The notes beneath the pieces were generated by a model. It saw only the letters and a program-made list of their open reading frames with translations. It searched no databases and had not been told where the DNA came from. Positions 45,416 through 56,009 of a stretch of DNA of 64,000 nucleotides are shown here, in pieces. The DNA is from Saccharothrix obliqua. GTDB lineage: Bacteria; Actinomycetota; Actinomycetes; Mycobacteriales; Pseudonocardiaceae. Where the stretch lies: positions 1 through 64,000 of the forward strand of contig NZ_JAHXGQ010000010.1 in the NCBI RefSeq assembly GCF_019375475.1, given 5' to 3'. Each line of letters opens with the position of its first letter. Positions within the stretch are counted from its first letter, which is position 1. Position numbers and translations under genes: made by a program.

Positions 45416-47509
45416 GTGTCCGTCACCGATGACATCACCCGGCTGACCGAGGCCCATCTGCCCGACGACTGGACGGAGCTGGACAAGCGCGCCGTCGACA
45501 CCGCCCGCGTCCTGGCCGCCGATGCCGTGCAGAAGGTCGGCAACGGCCACCCCGGCACCGCGATGAGCCTGGCGCCGCTCGCCTACACGCTCTTCCAGCG
45601 CGTCCTGCGGCACGACCCGGCGGACGCCGACTGGCCGGGCCGCGACCGGTTCGTGCTCAGCGCCGGCCACTCTAGCCTGACCCTCTACATCCAGCTGTAC
45701 CTGTCCGGCTACGGCCTGGAGCTGGACGACCTGAAGGCCCTGCGCACGTGGGGCTCGAAGACGCCCGGCCACCCGGAGCACGGCCACACCCGCGGCGTGG
45801 AGATCACCACCGGCCCGCTCGGGCAGGGCCTGGCCTCGGCGGTCGGCATGGCGATGGGCGCGCGCCGCGAGCGCGGCCTGTTCGACCCGGACGCCGCGCC
45901 CGGCGAGAGCCCGTTCGACCACCAGATCTACGTGATCGCCTCCGACGGCGACATCGAGGAGGGCGTGACCTCCGAGGCGTCGTCGCTGGCCGGCACGCAG
46001 CAGTTGGGCAACCTCACGGTGATCTACGACGACAACAAGATCTCCATCGAGGACGACACGACGATCGCGCTGTCCGAGGACACCGCCAAGCGCTACGAGG
46101 CGTACGGCTGGCACGTGCAGGTCGTCGAGGGCGGCGAGAACGTCACGGGCATCATCGAGGCCCTGGAGAAGGCGCGCGCGGAGACGACGCGGCCGTCGTT
46201 CATCCTGCTGCACACCATCATCGGCTACCCGGCGCCCAACAAGCAGAACACCGGCGCGGCGCACGGCGCGGCGCTGGGCGCGGACGAGGTCGCGGCCGTG
46301 AAGGAGATCCTCGGCTTCGACCCGGAGCAGACGTTCCAGGTGGCCGACGAGGTCCTGGCGCACGCACGCGACGTGGTGCGGCGCGGCGAGGCGGCGCGGG
46401 CCGAGTGGCAGCGGTCGTTCGACGCGTGGGCCGAGGCCAACCCGGAGCACAAGGCGCTGTACGACCGGCTGGTGGCGCGTGAGCTGCCGGAGGGCTGGGC
46501 GGACGTGCTGCCGTCGTGGGACCCGGACCCGAAGGGCGTGCCGACCCGCAAGGCGTCCGGTGCGGCGCTGACCGCGCTGGCGTCGGTGCTGCCCGAGCTG
46601 TGGGGCGGCTCGGCGGACCTCGCCGAGTCGAACCTGACCACCATGAAGGGCGAGGCGTCGTTCGGCCCGGAGTCGATCTCCACGGGCATGTGGAAGGCGC
46701 ACCCGTACGGCCGGACGCTGCACTTCGGCGTCCGCGAGCACGCCATGGGCTCGATCCTCAACGGCATCGCGCTGCACGGCCCGACCCGCCCGTACGGCGG
46801 CACGTTCCTGGTGTTCTCCGACTACATGCGCCCGGCCGTGCGGCTCGCGGCGATCATGAAGTCGCCGGTCACCTACGTGTGGACGCACGACTCGATCGGC
46901 CTGGGCGAGGACGGCCCGACGCACCAGCCGATCGAGCACCTGGCGGCGCTGCGCGCGATCCCCGGCCTGACCGTGGTGCGCCCCGGCGACGCGAACGAGA
47001 CCGCCGCCGCCTGGCGGGCCAACATCGCGCAGACCGACGGCCCGGTGGCCCTGGCGCTGAGCAGGCAGAACCTGCCGGTGCTCGCGGGCACCAAGGAGAA
47101 GGCGGCCGAGGGCGTGCGGCGTGGCGGCTACGTGCTGGAGGGCGAGGGCGAGCCGGAGCTGCTCCTCATCGCCACCGGCTCGGAACTCCAGGTCGCGGTG
47201 GAGGCGCGGAAGGTCTTCGAGGCCGAGGGCGTTGCCACCCGTGTGGTCTCGATGCCGAGCGTCGAGTGGTTCGACGCCCAGGACGAGGCGTACCGGGAAT
47301 CGGTGCTGCCGTCGTCGGTGAAGGCGCGCGTGGTGGTGGAGGCGGGCATCGCCCAGCCGTGGCACCGGTTCGCGGGTGACAAGGGCGAGATCGTGTCGAT
47401 CGAGCACTTCGGCGCCTCCGCCGACTACCAGACGTTGTTCCGGGAGTTCGGCTTCACCACCGAGGACGTCGTCGCGGCGGCCCGCCGGTCGCTGGCCGAG
47501 GCCCGCTAG
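45416..47509 (+). CDS. tkt: Transketolase
   Basis: A 697-residue thiamine-diphosphate enzyme that moves two-carbon units between sugar phosphates in the pentose-phosphate pathway. Motifs include [17 protein letters not shown] near the start, the ThDP/metal motif [36 protein letters not shown], and [15 protein letters not shown] in the pyrimidine domain. GTG 45416 begins [16 protein letters not shown]. It is first in the tkt-tal-pgi-zwf-opcA-pgl operon. Confidence 0.97.
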   Translation: MSVTDDITRLTEAHLPDDWTELDKRAVDTARVLAADAVQKVGNGHPGTAMSLAPLAYTLFQRVLRHDPADADWPGRDRFVLSAGHSSLTLYIQLYLSGYGLELDDLKALRTWGSKTPGHPEHGHTRGVEITTGPLGQGLASAVGMAMGARRERGLFDPDAAPGESPFDHQIYVIASDGDIEEGVTSEASSLAGTQQLGNLTVIYDDNKISIEDDTTIALSEDTAKRYEAYGWHVQVVEGGENVTGIIEALEKARAETTRPSFILLHTIIGYPAPNKQNTGAAHGAALGADEVAAVKEILGFDPEQTFQVADEVLAHARDVVRRGEAARAEWQRSFDAWAEANPEHKALYDRLVARELPEGWADVLPSWDPDPKGVPTRKASGAALTALASVLPELWGGSADLAESNLTTMKGEASFGPESISTGMWKAHPYGRTLHFGVREHAMGSILNGIALHGPTRPYGGTFLVFSDYMRPAVRLAAIMKSPVTYVWTHDSIGLGEDGPTHQPIEHLAALRAIPGLTVVRPGDANETAAAWRANIAQTDGPVALALSRQNLPVLAGTKEKAAEGVRRGGYVLEGEGEPELLLIATGSELQVAVEARKVFEAEGVATRVVSMPSVEWFDAQDEAYRESVLPSSVKARVVVEAGIAQPWHRFAGDKGEIVSIEHFGASADYQTLFREFGFTTEDVVAAARRSLAEAR

Positions 47510-47531
47510 TACCCACAGGGGAGATGACGAG

Positions 47532-48644
47532 ATGACTGCCAACCACCTGGCCGCGCTCAGCGACGCCGGTGTGTCGATCTGGCTGGACGACCTGTCCCGC
47601 GAGCGGCTGAACACCGGCAACCTGGCCGGCCTGATCGCCGACCGGCACGTGGTGGGCGTGACCACCAACCCGACGATCTTCGCGAGCGCCCTGGCCAAGG
47701 GCGAGGCGTACGACGAGCAGGTGCGCGCGCTCGTGGCGCGCGGCGCGGACACCGACGCCGCGGTCCGCGAGATCACCACGACCGACGTGCGCAACGCGTG
47801 CGACCTGTTCCGCTCGGTGTACGAGGCCACGGACGGCGTGGACGGCCGCGTGTCGATCGAGGTGGACCCGCGCCTCGCGCACGACACGGAGGCGACCGTC
47901 ACCGAGGCGCTGGACCTGGCGAAGACCGTGGACCGGCCGAACCTGCTGGTGAAGATCCCGGCGACGGTGGCGGGCCTGCCCGCGATCACCCGCGTGCTCG
48001 CCGAGGGCGTCAGCGTGAACGTGACGCTGATCTTCTCCACCGAGCGCTACCGCGACGTGATGGAGGCGTTCGTGGTCGGCCTGGAGCGGGCCAAGGCCAA
48101 CGGCCACGACCTGCGCGGCATCCACTCCGTGGCGTCGTTCTTCGTGTCCCGCGTGGACACCGAGATCGACAAGCGGCTGGCCGCGCTGGACACGCCGCGC
48201 GCGGCCGAGCTGCGCGGCCAGGCCGCGATCGCCAACGCGCGGCTGGCGTACGCGGCGTTCCAGGAGACGTTCCGGGGCGAGCGCTGGGAGGCGCTGGCCG
48301 CCGCCGGCGCGCGTGCGCAGCGCCCGCTGTGGGCGTCCACCGGTGTCAAGGACCCCGCCTACTCGGACACGCGCTACGTGGACGAGCTGGTCGTAGCCGA
48401 CACAGTCAACACGATGCCGGAGAAGACGCTGCAGGCCGTCGCGGACCACGGCAGGATCACCGGTGACACCGTGACCGGGCGCGCCGCGCAGGCGCAGGAG
48501 GTCTTCGACGGGCTGGCCGAGGTCGGCATCGACCTCGACGACGTGTTCGCCGTGCTGGAGACCGAGGGCGTGGACAAGTTCGAGAAGTCCTGGGCGGAAC
48601 TGCTCGACACGGTGACCGGCCAACTGAACCAGGCTAAGGACTGA
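47532..48644 (+). CDS. tal: Transaldolase
   Basis: A 370-residue actinobacterial-type transaldolase transferring dihydroxyacetone units in the non-oxidative branch. The Schiff-base lysine lies in LLVKIPAT (about residue 141) and the family start [14 protein letters not shown] and [10 protein letters not shown] are present. ATG 47532 has GGGGAG upstream; 22 bp separate it from tkt and 4 bp from pgi. Confidence 0.96.
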   Translation: MTANHLAALSDAGVSIWLDDLSRERLNTGNLAGLIADRHVVGVTTNPTIFASALAKGEAYDEQVRALVARGADTDAAVREITTTDVRNACDLFRSVYEATDGVDGRVSIEVDPRLAHDTEATVTEALDLAKTVDRPNLLVKIPATVAGLPAITRVLAEGVSVNVTLIFSTERYRDVMEAFVVGLERAKANGHDLRGIHSVASFFVSRVDTEIDKRLAALDTPRAAELRGQAAIANARLAYAAFQETFRGERWEALAAAGARAQRPLWASTGVKDPAYSDTRYVDELVVADTVNTMPEKTLQAVADHGRITGDTVTGRAAQAQEVFDGLAEVGIDLDDVFAVLETEGVDKFEKSWAELLDTVTGQLNQAKD

Positions 48645-48648
48645 ACAC

Positions 48649-50265
48649 ATGACCGAGGTGGTCTCCGTGGAGATCGTCCGCTCGCCGAACGAGGACCAGG
48701 TCGCCACCGTGGTGGGCGACCTGGTCCGCGACCGGGTGGCGAGCAAGCTCACCGCAGGCGACGCCACGCTGTGGGGCCCGGACGCGGAGTCCGAGGCGTC
48801 CATCCGGCTCGCCTGGACCACGCTGCACGAGACGTCCCGCCCGCTGGTGGACGAGATCGCGGCGCTGCGCGCCGAACTGCTGGCCGAGGGCGTCGACCGG
48901 GTGGTGCTGGCCGGCATGGGCGGCTCCTCGCTGGCGCCCGAGGTGATCACCGGCACGGCGGGCGTGCCGCTGGTGGTGCTGGACACCACCGACCCCGGCC
49001 AGGTGGCCGACGCGCTGGCGGGCGACCTGGAGCGCACCGTGCTGGTGGTGTCGTCCAAGTCGGGCGGCACCGTGGAGACCGACAGCCACCGCCGCATCTT
49101 CGAGGCCGCGTTCACCGCGGCGGGCGTGGACGCGGCGTCCCGCATCGTCGTGGTCACCGACCCCGGCTCGCCGCTGGCCGCGGCGGCGGAGGAGGCGGGT
49201 TACCGCAAGGTGTTCCTGGCCGACCCGAACGTGGGCGGCCGGTACTCGGCGCTGACCGCGTTCGGCCTCGTGCCGTCCGGGTTGGCGGGCGCGGACGTCG
49301 CGGGCCTGCTGGACGAGGCGGCGGCCGTCGCGCCCCTGGTGGCGGCGGACTCGCCGGACAACCCGGCGGTGGTGCTGGCCGCCACGTTCGCCGTCGCGCA
49401 CGCGCACGGCGCGGAGAAGGTCGTGTTCGCCGACACCGGCTCCGGCATCCGCGGTTTCGGCGACTGGGCGGAGCAGCTGATCGCCGAGTCCACCGGCAAG
49501 GACGGCACCGGCCTGCTGCCGGTGGTCGTGGAGGGCCCCGGCGCGCCCGGTTTCGTGGACGCCCGCTCGGACGCCACGACCGTCGCGATCGGACCGGCGA
49601 CCGGCGCGTCCACGCTGGCCGTCGAGGGCCCGCTGGGCGCGCAGTTCCTGGTGTGGGAGTACGCGACCGCGCTGGTCGGCCGGGTGCTCGACATCAACCC
49701 GTTCGACCAGCCGGACGTGGAGGCGGCGAAGAAGGCCGCCCGGTCGCTGCTGGACGCGCCCACCACGTCCGCCGCCGCGCCCGCGTTCACCGACGGCCCG
49801 ATCGAGGTGCACGCGAGCGGGGACTGGCTGCCGGGTGACGTGAAGACCGTCGCCGAGGCGCTCAAGGCGCTCGTCGCCGCCGCGCCCGACCACGGCTACC
49901 TGTCGGTGCAGGCGTACCTGGACCGGCTCGACGACGCGTCGTTCGCGCTGGTCCGGCCGGAGCTGGCCAAGCGCGCGCACCTCCAGACCACGTTCGGCTG
50001 GGGACCGCGGTTCCTGCACTCGACCGGCCAGTACCACAAGGGCGGTCACCAGAACGGCGTGTTCCTCCAGCTCACCGGGGCGACGGAGGCCGTGCTGGAG
50101 GTGCCGGGCCGCCCGTACGACCTGACCACGCTGCAACTGGCGCAGGCGCTGGGCGACGGCCAGGTGCTGGCCGAGCGCGGCCGGCCGGTGCTGCGGCTGC
50201 ACCTGACCGACCGCGTCGCCGGGCTCGCGCAGCTCGTCGAGGCCATCCAGGAGGACGGTTCGTGA
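48649..50265 (+). CDS. pgi: Glucose-6-phosphate isomerase
   Basis: A 538-residue isomerase interconverting glucose-6-phosphate and fructose-6-phosphate. Sugar-phosphate SIS-domain motifs are GMGGSSLAPEVI (about 85-96) and VSSKSGGTVETDS (about 135-147); FGWGPRFLHSTGQYHKGG near 450 contains the C-terminal active-site residues. This gene is inserted between tal and zwf, an arrangement seen in several actinomycetes but not in M. tuberculosis. The stop overlaps the zwf start by 4 bases. Confidence 0.94.
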   Translation: MTEVVSVEIVRSPNEDQVATVVGDLVRDRVASKLTAGDATLWGPDAESEASIRLAWTTLHETSRPLVDEIAALRAELLAEGVDRVVLAGMGGSSLAPEVITGTAGVPLVVLDTTDPGQVADALAGDLERTVLVVSSKSGGTVETDSHRRIFEAAFTAAGVDAASRIVVVTDPGSPLAAAAEEAGYRKVFLADPNVGGRYSALTAFGLVPSGLAGADVAGLLDEAAAVAPLVAADSPDNPAVVLAATFAVAHAHGAEKVVFADTGSGIRGFGDWAEQLIAESTGKDGTGLLPVVVEGPGAPGFVDARSDATTVAIGPATGASTLAVEGPLGAQFLVWEYATALVGRVLDINPFDQPDVEAAKKAARSLLDAPTTSAAAPAFTDGPIEVHASGDWLPGDVKTVAEALKALVAAAPDHGYLSVQAYLDRLDDASFALVRPELAKRAHLQTTFGWGPRFLHSTGQYHKGGHQNGVFLQLTGATEAVLEVPGRPYDLTTLQLAQALGDGQVLAERGRPVLRLHLTDRVAGLAQLVEAIQEDGS

Positions 50266-51803
50266 CGGCACCGACCAAGCGGAACCCGCTGCGGGATCCG
50301 CGGGACAAGCGGCTGCCCCGGATCGCCGGGCCGTGCGGCCTGGTGATCTTCGGCGTGACCGGCGACCTGTCGCGCAAGAAGCTCATGCCGGCGATCTACG
50401 ACCTGGCCAACCGGGGCCTGCTGCCGCCGGGTTTCGCGCTCGTCGGCTTCGCCCGCCGCGACTGGGCGGACCAGGACTTCATGCAGGTCGTGCACCAGGC
50501 GGTGAAGGAGAACGCGCGGACCCCGTTCCGGCAGGAGGTCTGGGACCAGCTCGCCGAGGGCATCCGGTTCGTGCAGGGCACGTTCGACGACGACGCCGCC
50601 TTCGACACGCTCGCCGCGACCGTGGCCGACCTGGACCGCGAGCGCGGCACCGGCGGCAACCACGCGTTCTACCTGTCCGTGCCGCCGAGCGCGTTCACCA
50701 CCGTGGTGAACCAGCTCAAGCGGGCCGGCCTGGCGACGCCGCCGACCGACAGCGCGGGCCAGTGGCGGCGGGTCGTCATCGAGAAGCCGTTCGGGCACGA
50801 CCTGGCCAGCGCCAAGCACCTGAACAAGATCGTCAACGAGGTCTTCCCCGAGGAGTCGGTGTTCCGCATCGACCACTACCTCGGCAAGGAGACCGTGCAG
50901 AACATCATGGCGTTGCGGTTCGCGAACCAGCTCTACGAGCCGATCTGGAACGCGAACTACGTGGACCACGTGCAGATCACCATGGCCGAGGACATCGGCC
51001 TGGGTGGCCGCGCCGGCTACTACGACGGCATCGGCGCGGCCCGCGACGTGATCCAGAACCACCTGCTCCAGCTGCTGGCGCTGACCGCGATGGAGGAGCC
51101 GGTGTCGTTCCGGCCCGCCGACCTGCGGGCGGAGAAGGTGAAGGTGCTGTCGGCGACGCGGCCGGTCGGCCCGTTCGACGAGACCACCGCCCGCGGCCAG
51201 TACACCGGCGGCTGGCAGGGCGGGCAGCGCGTGCCCGGCCTGCTGGAGGAGGGCGGTTTCGCGAAGGACTCCACCACGGAGACCTACGCGGCGATCACCT
51301 GCGAGATCAACACGCGGCGGTGGGCGGGCGTCCCGTTCTACCTGCGCACCGGCAAGCGGCTGGGTCGCCGGGTCACCGAGGTGGCCGTGGTGTTCAAGCG
51401 CGCGCCGCACCTGCCGTTCGACGACACCGCCACCGAGGAGCTGGGGCAGAACGCCCTGGTGGTGCGCGTGCAGCCGGACGAGGGCGTGACCATGCGGTTC
51501 GGCTCGAAGGTGCCGGGCAACACGATGGAGGTCCGCGACGTCACGATGGACTTCGGCTACGGCCACGCGTTCACCGAGTCGTCCCCCGAGGCGTACGAGC
51601 GGCTGCTGCTGGACGTGCTGCTCGGCGAGCCGTCGCTGTTCCCGAAGAACGACGAGGTCGAGCTGTCCTGGGACATCCTCGACCCGGTGCTGGAGCACTG
51701 GGCCGCCACCGGCGCGCCGGAGAAGTACAAGGCAGGCACCTGGGGGCCGGCGTCGGCGGACGAGATGCTGGCCCGCACCGGTAGGCACTGGAGGCGTCCG
51801 TGA
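50262..51803 (+). CDS. zwf: Glucose-6-phosphate dehydrogenase
   Basis: A 513-residue NADP-dependent enzyme producing 6-phosphogluconolactone, entry to the oxidative pentose-phosphate pathway. The coenzyme motif is GVTGDLSRKKLMPA and the catalytic RIDHYLGKE follows near residue 205. GTG 50262 overlaps the pgi stop; opcA, its allosteric partner, starts within the last 4 bases, so the two are co-translated. Confidence 0.96.
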   Translation: MTAPTKRNPLRDPRDKRLPRIAGPCGLVIFGVTGDLSRKKLMPAIYDLANRGLLPPGFALVGFARRDWADQDFMQVVHQAVKENARTPFRQEVWDQLAEGIRFVQGTFDDDAAFDTLAATVADLDRERGTGGNHAFYLSVPPSAFTTVVNQLKRAGLATPPTDSAGQWRRVVIEKPFGHDLASAKHLNKIVNEVFPEESVFRIDHYLGKETVQNIMALRFANQLYEPIWNANYVDHVQITMAEDIGLGGRAGYYDGIGAARDVIQNHLLQLLALTAMEEPVSFRPADLRAEKVKVLSATRPVGPFDETTARGQYTGGWQGGQRVPGLLEEGGFAKDSTTETYAAITCEINTRRWAGVPFYLRTGKRLGRRVTEVAVVFKRAPHLPFDDTATEELGQNALVVRVQPDEGVTMRFGSKVPGNTMEVRDVTMDFGYGHAFTESSPEAYERLLLDVLLGEPSLFPKNDEVELSWDILDPVLEHWAATGAPEKYKAGTWGPASADEMLARTGRHWRRP

Positions 51804-52921
51804 TCATCGACCTGCCCTCGACGACCACGTCGCAGGTCAACAGCAAGCTCGTGCAGCTGCGCGAGGAGGGTGGCGCGGTCACCCTCGGCCGGGTGCTGAC
51901 CCTGGTGATCGTCACCGACGACGGCGCGAAGACCGAGGACGCCGTGGACGCGGCGAACGACGCGAGCCGCGAGCACCCGTGCCGGGTGATCGTGGTGGCG
52001 CGGGGCGCGCGGAAGGCCGCGCCGCGGCTGGACGCGCAGATCCGCGTCGGCGGCGACGCGGGCGCGTCCGAGGTGATCGTGCTGCGGCTGTACGGGGAGC
52101 TGGCCAACGAGGGCGCGTCGTGCGTCGTGCCGCTGCTGCTGCCGGACACCCCGGTGGTGGCGTGGTGGCCGCACGAAGCGCCCGCGGTGCCCGCGAAGGA
52201 CCCGATCGGGCAGCTCGCGCAGCGGCGGATCACCGACGCGGCGGCCGAGAAGAACCCGATCAAGGCCCTGGAGCAGCGCCGGTCCGGGTACACGCCGGGT
52301 GACACGGACCTGGCGTGGACGCGGCTCACGCTGTGGCGCGCGATGCTCGCGTCCGCGTTGGACCTGCCGCCGTTCGAGCGGGTCACCGCGGCGGAGGTGA
52401 GCGGCGAGGCCGACTCGCCGTCCACGGACCTGCTGGCCGCGTGGCTGGCGGGCGCGTTGAAGGCGCCGGTGAAGCGGGCGAAGGCGACGCGCGGCTCGGG
52501 CATCGTGGACGTGCGGATGGAGCGCCGGTCGGGCGCCGTGGAGCTGGTGCGGCCGGACGGCAAGGTCGGCACGCTCGCCCAGCCGGGCCAGCCGGAGCGG
52601 CGGGTGGCGTTGCAGCGCCGGGAGATCCGCGACTGCCTCGCCGAGGAGCTGCGGCGGCTCGACCCGGACGAGGTGTACGAGTCGGCGCTGCGCTCGCTGG
52701 GCAAGGTCGTGCGTGGCCGGACGCCGGTGAAGGCCACGTCGGCGGCGCGCAAGCCCGCCCGCAAGGCCACCGCGACCGCGGACGCCAAGCCGGCGGACGC
52801 CAAGCCGGCCGAGGCCAAGCCGGCCGAGGCCAAGGCACCGGCCAAGGCACCGGCCAAGGCGGTGCCCGCGAAGGCCGCGGCCAAGGCGAAGCAGGCCAAG
52901 CCCGCCAAGGCCAAGTCGTGA
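51800..52921 (+). CDS. opcA: OpcA glucose-6-phosphate dehydrogenase assembly protein with Lys/Ala tail
   Basis: A 373-residue OpcA. Residues 1-310 are a standard OpcA domain (DLPSTTTSQVNSKLVQLREEGG-like start, PDTPVVAWWPHEAPA, LTLWRAMLASALDLPPFE), known to activate Zwf allosterically. From about 313 onward the chain is almost only Ala, Lys and Pro (repeats of AKPAEAK and APAKAPAK), about 60 residues that OpcA normally lacks. The tail resembles histone H1-like actinobacterial tails and is strongly basic. GTG start and stop both overlap neighbours by 4 bases. Confidence 0.92.
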   Translation: MIIDLPSTTTSQVNSKLVQLREEGGAVTLGRVLTLVIVTDDGAKTEDAVDAANDASREHPCRVIVVARGARKAAPRLDAQIRVGGDAGASEVIVLRLYGELANEGASCVVPLLLPDTPVVAWWPHEAPAVPAKDPIGQLAQRRITDAAAEKNPIKALEQRRSGYTPGDTDLAWTRLTLWRAMLASALDLPPFERVTAAEVSGEADSPSTDLLAAWLAGALKAPVKRAKATRGSGIVDVRMERRSGAVELVRPDGKVGTLAQPGQPERRVALQRREIRDCLAEELRRLDPDEVYESALRSLGKVVRGRTPVKATSAARKPARKATATADAKPADAKPAEAKPAEAKAPAKAPAKAVPAKAAAKAKQAKPAKAKS

Positions 52922-53667
52922 CCCGCCCCGAGGTCGTGGTGCACCGCGACGGCGACCTGCTGGCCGCCGCCGCGGCGGCCCGGCTGATCACGCGGCTGGT
53001 CGACGCGCAGGCGGCACGTGGTACGGCGGCGCTGGTGCTGACCGGCGGCCGGACCGGCACGGCGGTGCTGGAGCAGGTGCGCGTGTCGCCGGCACGGGAC
53101 GCCGTGGACTGGTCGCGGGTTGACCTGTACTGGGGTGACGAGCGGTTCCTGCCGTCCGGGCACGCGGACCGCAACGAGACCCAGGCGCGGACGGCGTTGC
53201 TGGACCACGTGCCGGTCGACCCGGCACGCGTGCACGCCGTGGCGGCGTCGGACGGGCGGTTCGGCGACGACCCGGACGCGGCGGCCGACGCGTACGCCGA
53301 GGTGCTGGCGGCGGCGGGCGGCGGCTCCGTGCCGGCGTTCGACGTGCTGCTGCTCGGCGTGGGCGAGGAGGGCCACACCGCGTCGATCTTCCCCGACTCG
53401 CCCGCGGTCCACGAGCGGGAGCGGTCGGTCGTGGCGGTCCGCGACTGCCCGAAGCCGCCGCCGACCCGGGTCAGCCTCACGCTCCCGGCGATCCGCCGGG
53501 CACGCGAGGTGTGGCTGGTGACGACCGGCGCGGCGAAGGCCGAGGCCGTGGCCGCGGCCCTGACGGGGGCGGACGAGGTGCGGCTGCCCGCGGCGGGCGC
53601 GGTCGGCGACCAGCGCACGCTGTGGTTGCTGGACCAGGCCGCGGCGGCGGACGTCCCCCGCGCCTGA
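52918..53667 (+). CDS. pgl: 6-phosphogluconolactonase
   Basis: A 249-residue lactonase hydrolysing 6-phosphogluconolactone. Family motifs are LVLTGGRTGTAVL, VDLYWGDERFLPSGHADRNE and LLLGVGEEGHTASIFPDSP. GTG 52918 overlaps the opcA stop. It closes the operon and is followed by a strong hairpin terminator. Confidence 0.94.
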   Translation: MTRPEVVVHRDGDLLAAAAAARLITRLVDAQAARGTAALVLTGGRTGTAVLEQVRVSPARDAVDWSRVDLYWGDERFLPSGHADRNETQARTALLDHVPVDPARVHAVAASDGRFGDDPDAAADAYAEVLAAAGGGSVPAFDVLLLGVGEEGHTASIFPDSPAVHERERSVVAVRDCPKPPPTRVSLTLPAIRRAREVWLVTTGAAKAEAVAAALTGADEVRLPAAGAVGDQRTLWLLDQAAAADVPRA

Positions 53668-53670
53668 TCG

Positions 53671-53718
53671 CACGACGAGGCGGCGTCGACCCACCCGGGT
53701 CGGCGCCGCTTCGTCGTG
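53671..53718. terminator. 22-bp hairpin terminator of the pentose-phosphate operon
   Basis: Arms 53671-53692 and 53697-53718 pair almost fully (two G-T wobbles) around the loop ACCC, starting 3 bp after the pgl stop. This is the strongest hairpin in the window. Confidence 0.85.
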
Positions 53719-53881
53719 TCGGGGCAGCACCCGATCCACGTGATAGTGGTCACTCTTTCGGGCGACGAGCACCCGCGCAAGCGTTCGCGCTCGCAACTTT
53801 GTCCCCATCAAGGCGTCCCATTCGGGTAACCGTGTCGTCTCGTTGGGTGAAAAGGGGCGAGCCCCGGGTGGAGGGACGGTC

Positions 53882-55159
53882 ATGCCGAGCGCGATGTCAG
53901 CGCAGTACGGTGACAGGCAGCGGGTGGCTGACACGGGAGGGCGAACCCTGGCCGGCAACGCGGTCGAACGGCTGCCGGGCGGCGGGGCCGGCGGCGTCCC
54001 CACCGGGCGGGTGCCCGGCGCTGCCCGCGACCGGCGGCTCGCGGCCCGCCTCGGCAGGCACCGGCAGCTCGCGGTCGACGCCGCCGCCGTGGCGGTCGGC
54101 GCGTTCGACGTGTGGTTCTGGTTCGCACCCGACGCCCAGTCCTACAACTACGCCCTGTCCGTCGTGGCGGTGGTGGCGCTGGCGTTCCGGCGGCGGTTCC
54201 CGTTCCTGGTGGTGCTGCTGACCGTGCCGGGTTTCCTCGCGGGCATGGCGCAGATCGCCGCGATGATCGCCCTCGGCACCCTGGCGCGGCAACGGCTGCT
54301 GTCCACCCGCACCTGCGTCGCGGCCGGGCTGGTGTGGCTGAGCCGGTTCTTCCTGTGGCCGCCGCAGGAGTTCTTCGCCCTGTCGTGGACCACCCACGTC
54401 CACGACGCCATCTACGGCTGCATCGTGGCGGGTATGCCGATCGCCATCGGGCTGCTCGCCCACGCCCGCGAGGAGCTGTCGGCACGCATCGCGGAACTGG
54501 CCGAGAGCCGCGAGCGGGAGCGGCTGCTGCACGCGCACGCCGTCCGGGCCGACGAGCGGGCCCGGCTCGCCCGCGAGATGCACGACGTGGTGTCGCACCA
54601 GGTGAGCCTGATCGCGATGCAGGCGGGCGCGCTGCGGGTCGCGGTCGCCGACCCGGACGCCCAGCGGGTCGCGGGCACCATCCGCACCCTCAGCACGCGC
54701 ACGCTGGACGAGCTGCGCCAACTGGTGAGCGTGCTGCGCACGACGTCCGGCGACGACTCGCCGCAACCACGCGTGGAGGACCTGCCGCAGCTGGTGGCGG
54801 GCGCGGGCATCCCGGTCTCGCTGGCCGTGCACGGGCCGGTGGGCGACCTGCCCGCGCCGATCTCCGGCGCGGTCTACCGGACCGTTCAGGAGGCGTTGAC
54901 CAACGTCCGCAAGCACGCGGGCTGCGCGGCGACGGACGTGCTGGTGCGGGCCGACACCGACGAGCTGCGCGTGGAGATCCGCAACGAGGAGCCCCAGCAG
55001 CCGCACGAGTGGGCCGCGCTGCCCAGCGGCGGGCACGGGCTGGTCGGCCTCCAGGAGCGGGCGGCGTTGCTGGACGGCAGGTTCGAGGCGGGGCCGTGCG
55101 ACGGCGGCGGCTTCCGGGTGGCCGTCACGTTCCCGCTGGCCCGGCCGCTGGACGGCTGA
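53882..55159 (+). CDS. NarL-type sensor histidine kinase, orphan
   Basis: A 425-residue membrane histidine kinase. Five or six helices (about 65-205) form the sensor region, followed by a coiled linker, the HisKA_3 H-box ERARLAREMHDVVSHQVSLI (His about 238) and an ATPase domain (EALTNVRKHA, GHGLVGLQERAALLDG). No response regulator is adjacent, so its partner is elsewhere or lost. ATG 53882 follows GAGGG; GTG 53843 is 13 codons longer. It ends 1 bp from the convergent membrane-protein gene. Confidence 0.85.
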   Translation: MPSAMSAQYGDRQRVADTGGRTLAGNAVERLPGGGAGGVPTGRVPGAARDRRLAARLGRHRQLAVDAAAVAVGAFDVWFWFAPDAQSYNYALSVVAVVALAFRRRFPFLVVLLTVPGFLAGMAQIAAMIALGTLARQRLLSTRTCVAAGLVWLSRFFLWPPQEFFALSWTTHVHDAIYGCIVAGMPIAIGLLAHAREELSARIAELAESRERERLLHAHAVRADERARLAREMHDVVSHQVSLIAMQAGALRVAVADPDAQRVAGTIRTLSTRTLDELRQLVSVLRTTSGDDSPQPRVEDLPQLVAGAGIPVSLAVHGPVGDLPAPISGAVYRTVQEALTNVRKHAGCAATDVLVRADTDELRVEIRNEEPQQPHEWAALPSGGHGLVGLQERAALLDGRFEAGPCDGGGFRVAVTFPLARPLDG

Positions 55160-55160
55160 G

Positions 55161-55964
55161 TCACGTCCGGCCGGGCACGGGGCGCGGGATGCGTTGCGTC
55201 GCCTCCGGGTCGACGGGCGGCGCCACGACCGGCGGCGGCGTCAGCCAGCCCAGCAGGAACGCCACACCCGCCGCGCCGAGGACGAACCCCGCACCCGCCG
55301 CGGGCGTCGGCGCGACCACGCGCAGCACCGACAGCACGACCACCGCCGCCAGCCCGGTGCCGACACCGGCGGGCAGGAAGTGCGCCGCCCGCCGCCACCG
55401 CCGCGCGGGCAGCCTGCGCCGTGCCGACGCCCACAGCGCACCGGCCCACGCCACCACCGCCAGCACGGCCACCGCGCCGCCGAACACCCCGTACACCGAC
55501 CACAGCGAGCCGCGGACGTCGCCGGTCGTGGCGACGGAGGCGATCACCCGCCGGTCCGCGTCCACGACCTCGATCGCGGTCGGCAGCAGGCCCGTCGCCT
55601 GGCCGCCCAGCCCGCCGAGGTCCAGCGCGAAGGAGCGGGTGGCGCTCTCCCGCGCCGGCACGTCGAACGGGACCGCGGTGTCGAAGGAGAAGAGGGTGAG
55701 CCCCAGTGCCGTGCCGGACAGGCGGATCGCCTTCACGTGGCGGACCTCGTCCGATCCGTTGTGGACGGTCGCGGTGATCTTCACCGACCCGGCCGGGTCG
55801 AGCACCAGCCGCTCGTCGGAGACGCGGCGGCCGTCCACGGTGGCGGCGACGGTGACCCCGGCGGGCGCGGCGGAGACCGGCGGGGCCCAGAGGATCCCGC
55901 TGAGGACCCCACCCAGGATCCCGCAGAGGAGCAGCGGTCCGACGCCGCCCATAATGCGTCTCAC
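55161..55964 (-). CDS. Secreted/membrane protein of unknown function
   Basis: A 267-residue protein with an N-terminal signal peptide (cleavage near VSAAPAG, residue 33), an extracellular beta-rich domain (about 35-145), and three hydrophobic segments after residue 155. A Pro-rich cytosolic tail follows. The domain style (VHNGSDEVRHVKAIRLSG) resembles immunoglobulin-like or DUF916-like folds. GTG 55964 has GAGGTG 5 nt upstream. The gene is divergent from the Thr-rich surface protein with 45 bp between them. Function unknown. Confidence 0.7.
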   Translation of the reverse strand: MRRIMGGVGPLLLCGILGGVLSGILWAPPVSAAPAGVTVAATVDGRRVSDERLVLDPAGSVKITATVHNGSDEVRHVKAIRLSGTALGLTLFSFDTAVPFDVPARESATRSFALDLGGLGGQATGLLPTAIEVVDADRRVIASVATTGDVRGSLWSVYGVFGGAVAVLAVVAWAGALWASARRRLPARRWRRAAHFLPAGVGTGLAAVVVLSVLRVVAPTPAAGAGFVLGAAGVAFLLGWLTPPPVVAPPVDPEATQRIPRPVPGRT

Positions 55965-56009
55965 AGGGGCACCTCGTGGTTCGGGGACGGTCTAGTCCGG
56001 GAGTTCAGG

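Noticed and set aside
43814-48040. Minus-strand open frame of about 1400 codons through sigma, ctaB, tkt and tal
   Set aside because: It runs opposite or out of frame with four well-identified genes and shows no domain of its own.
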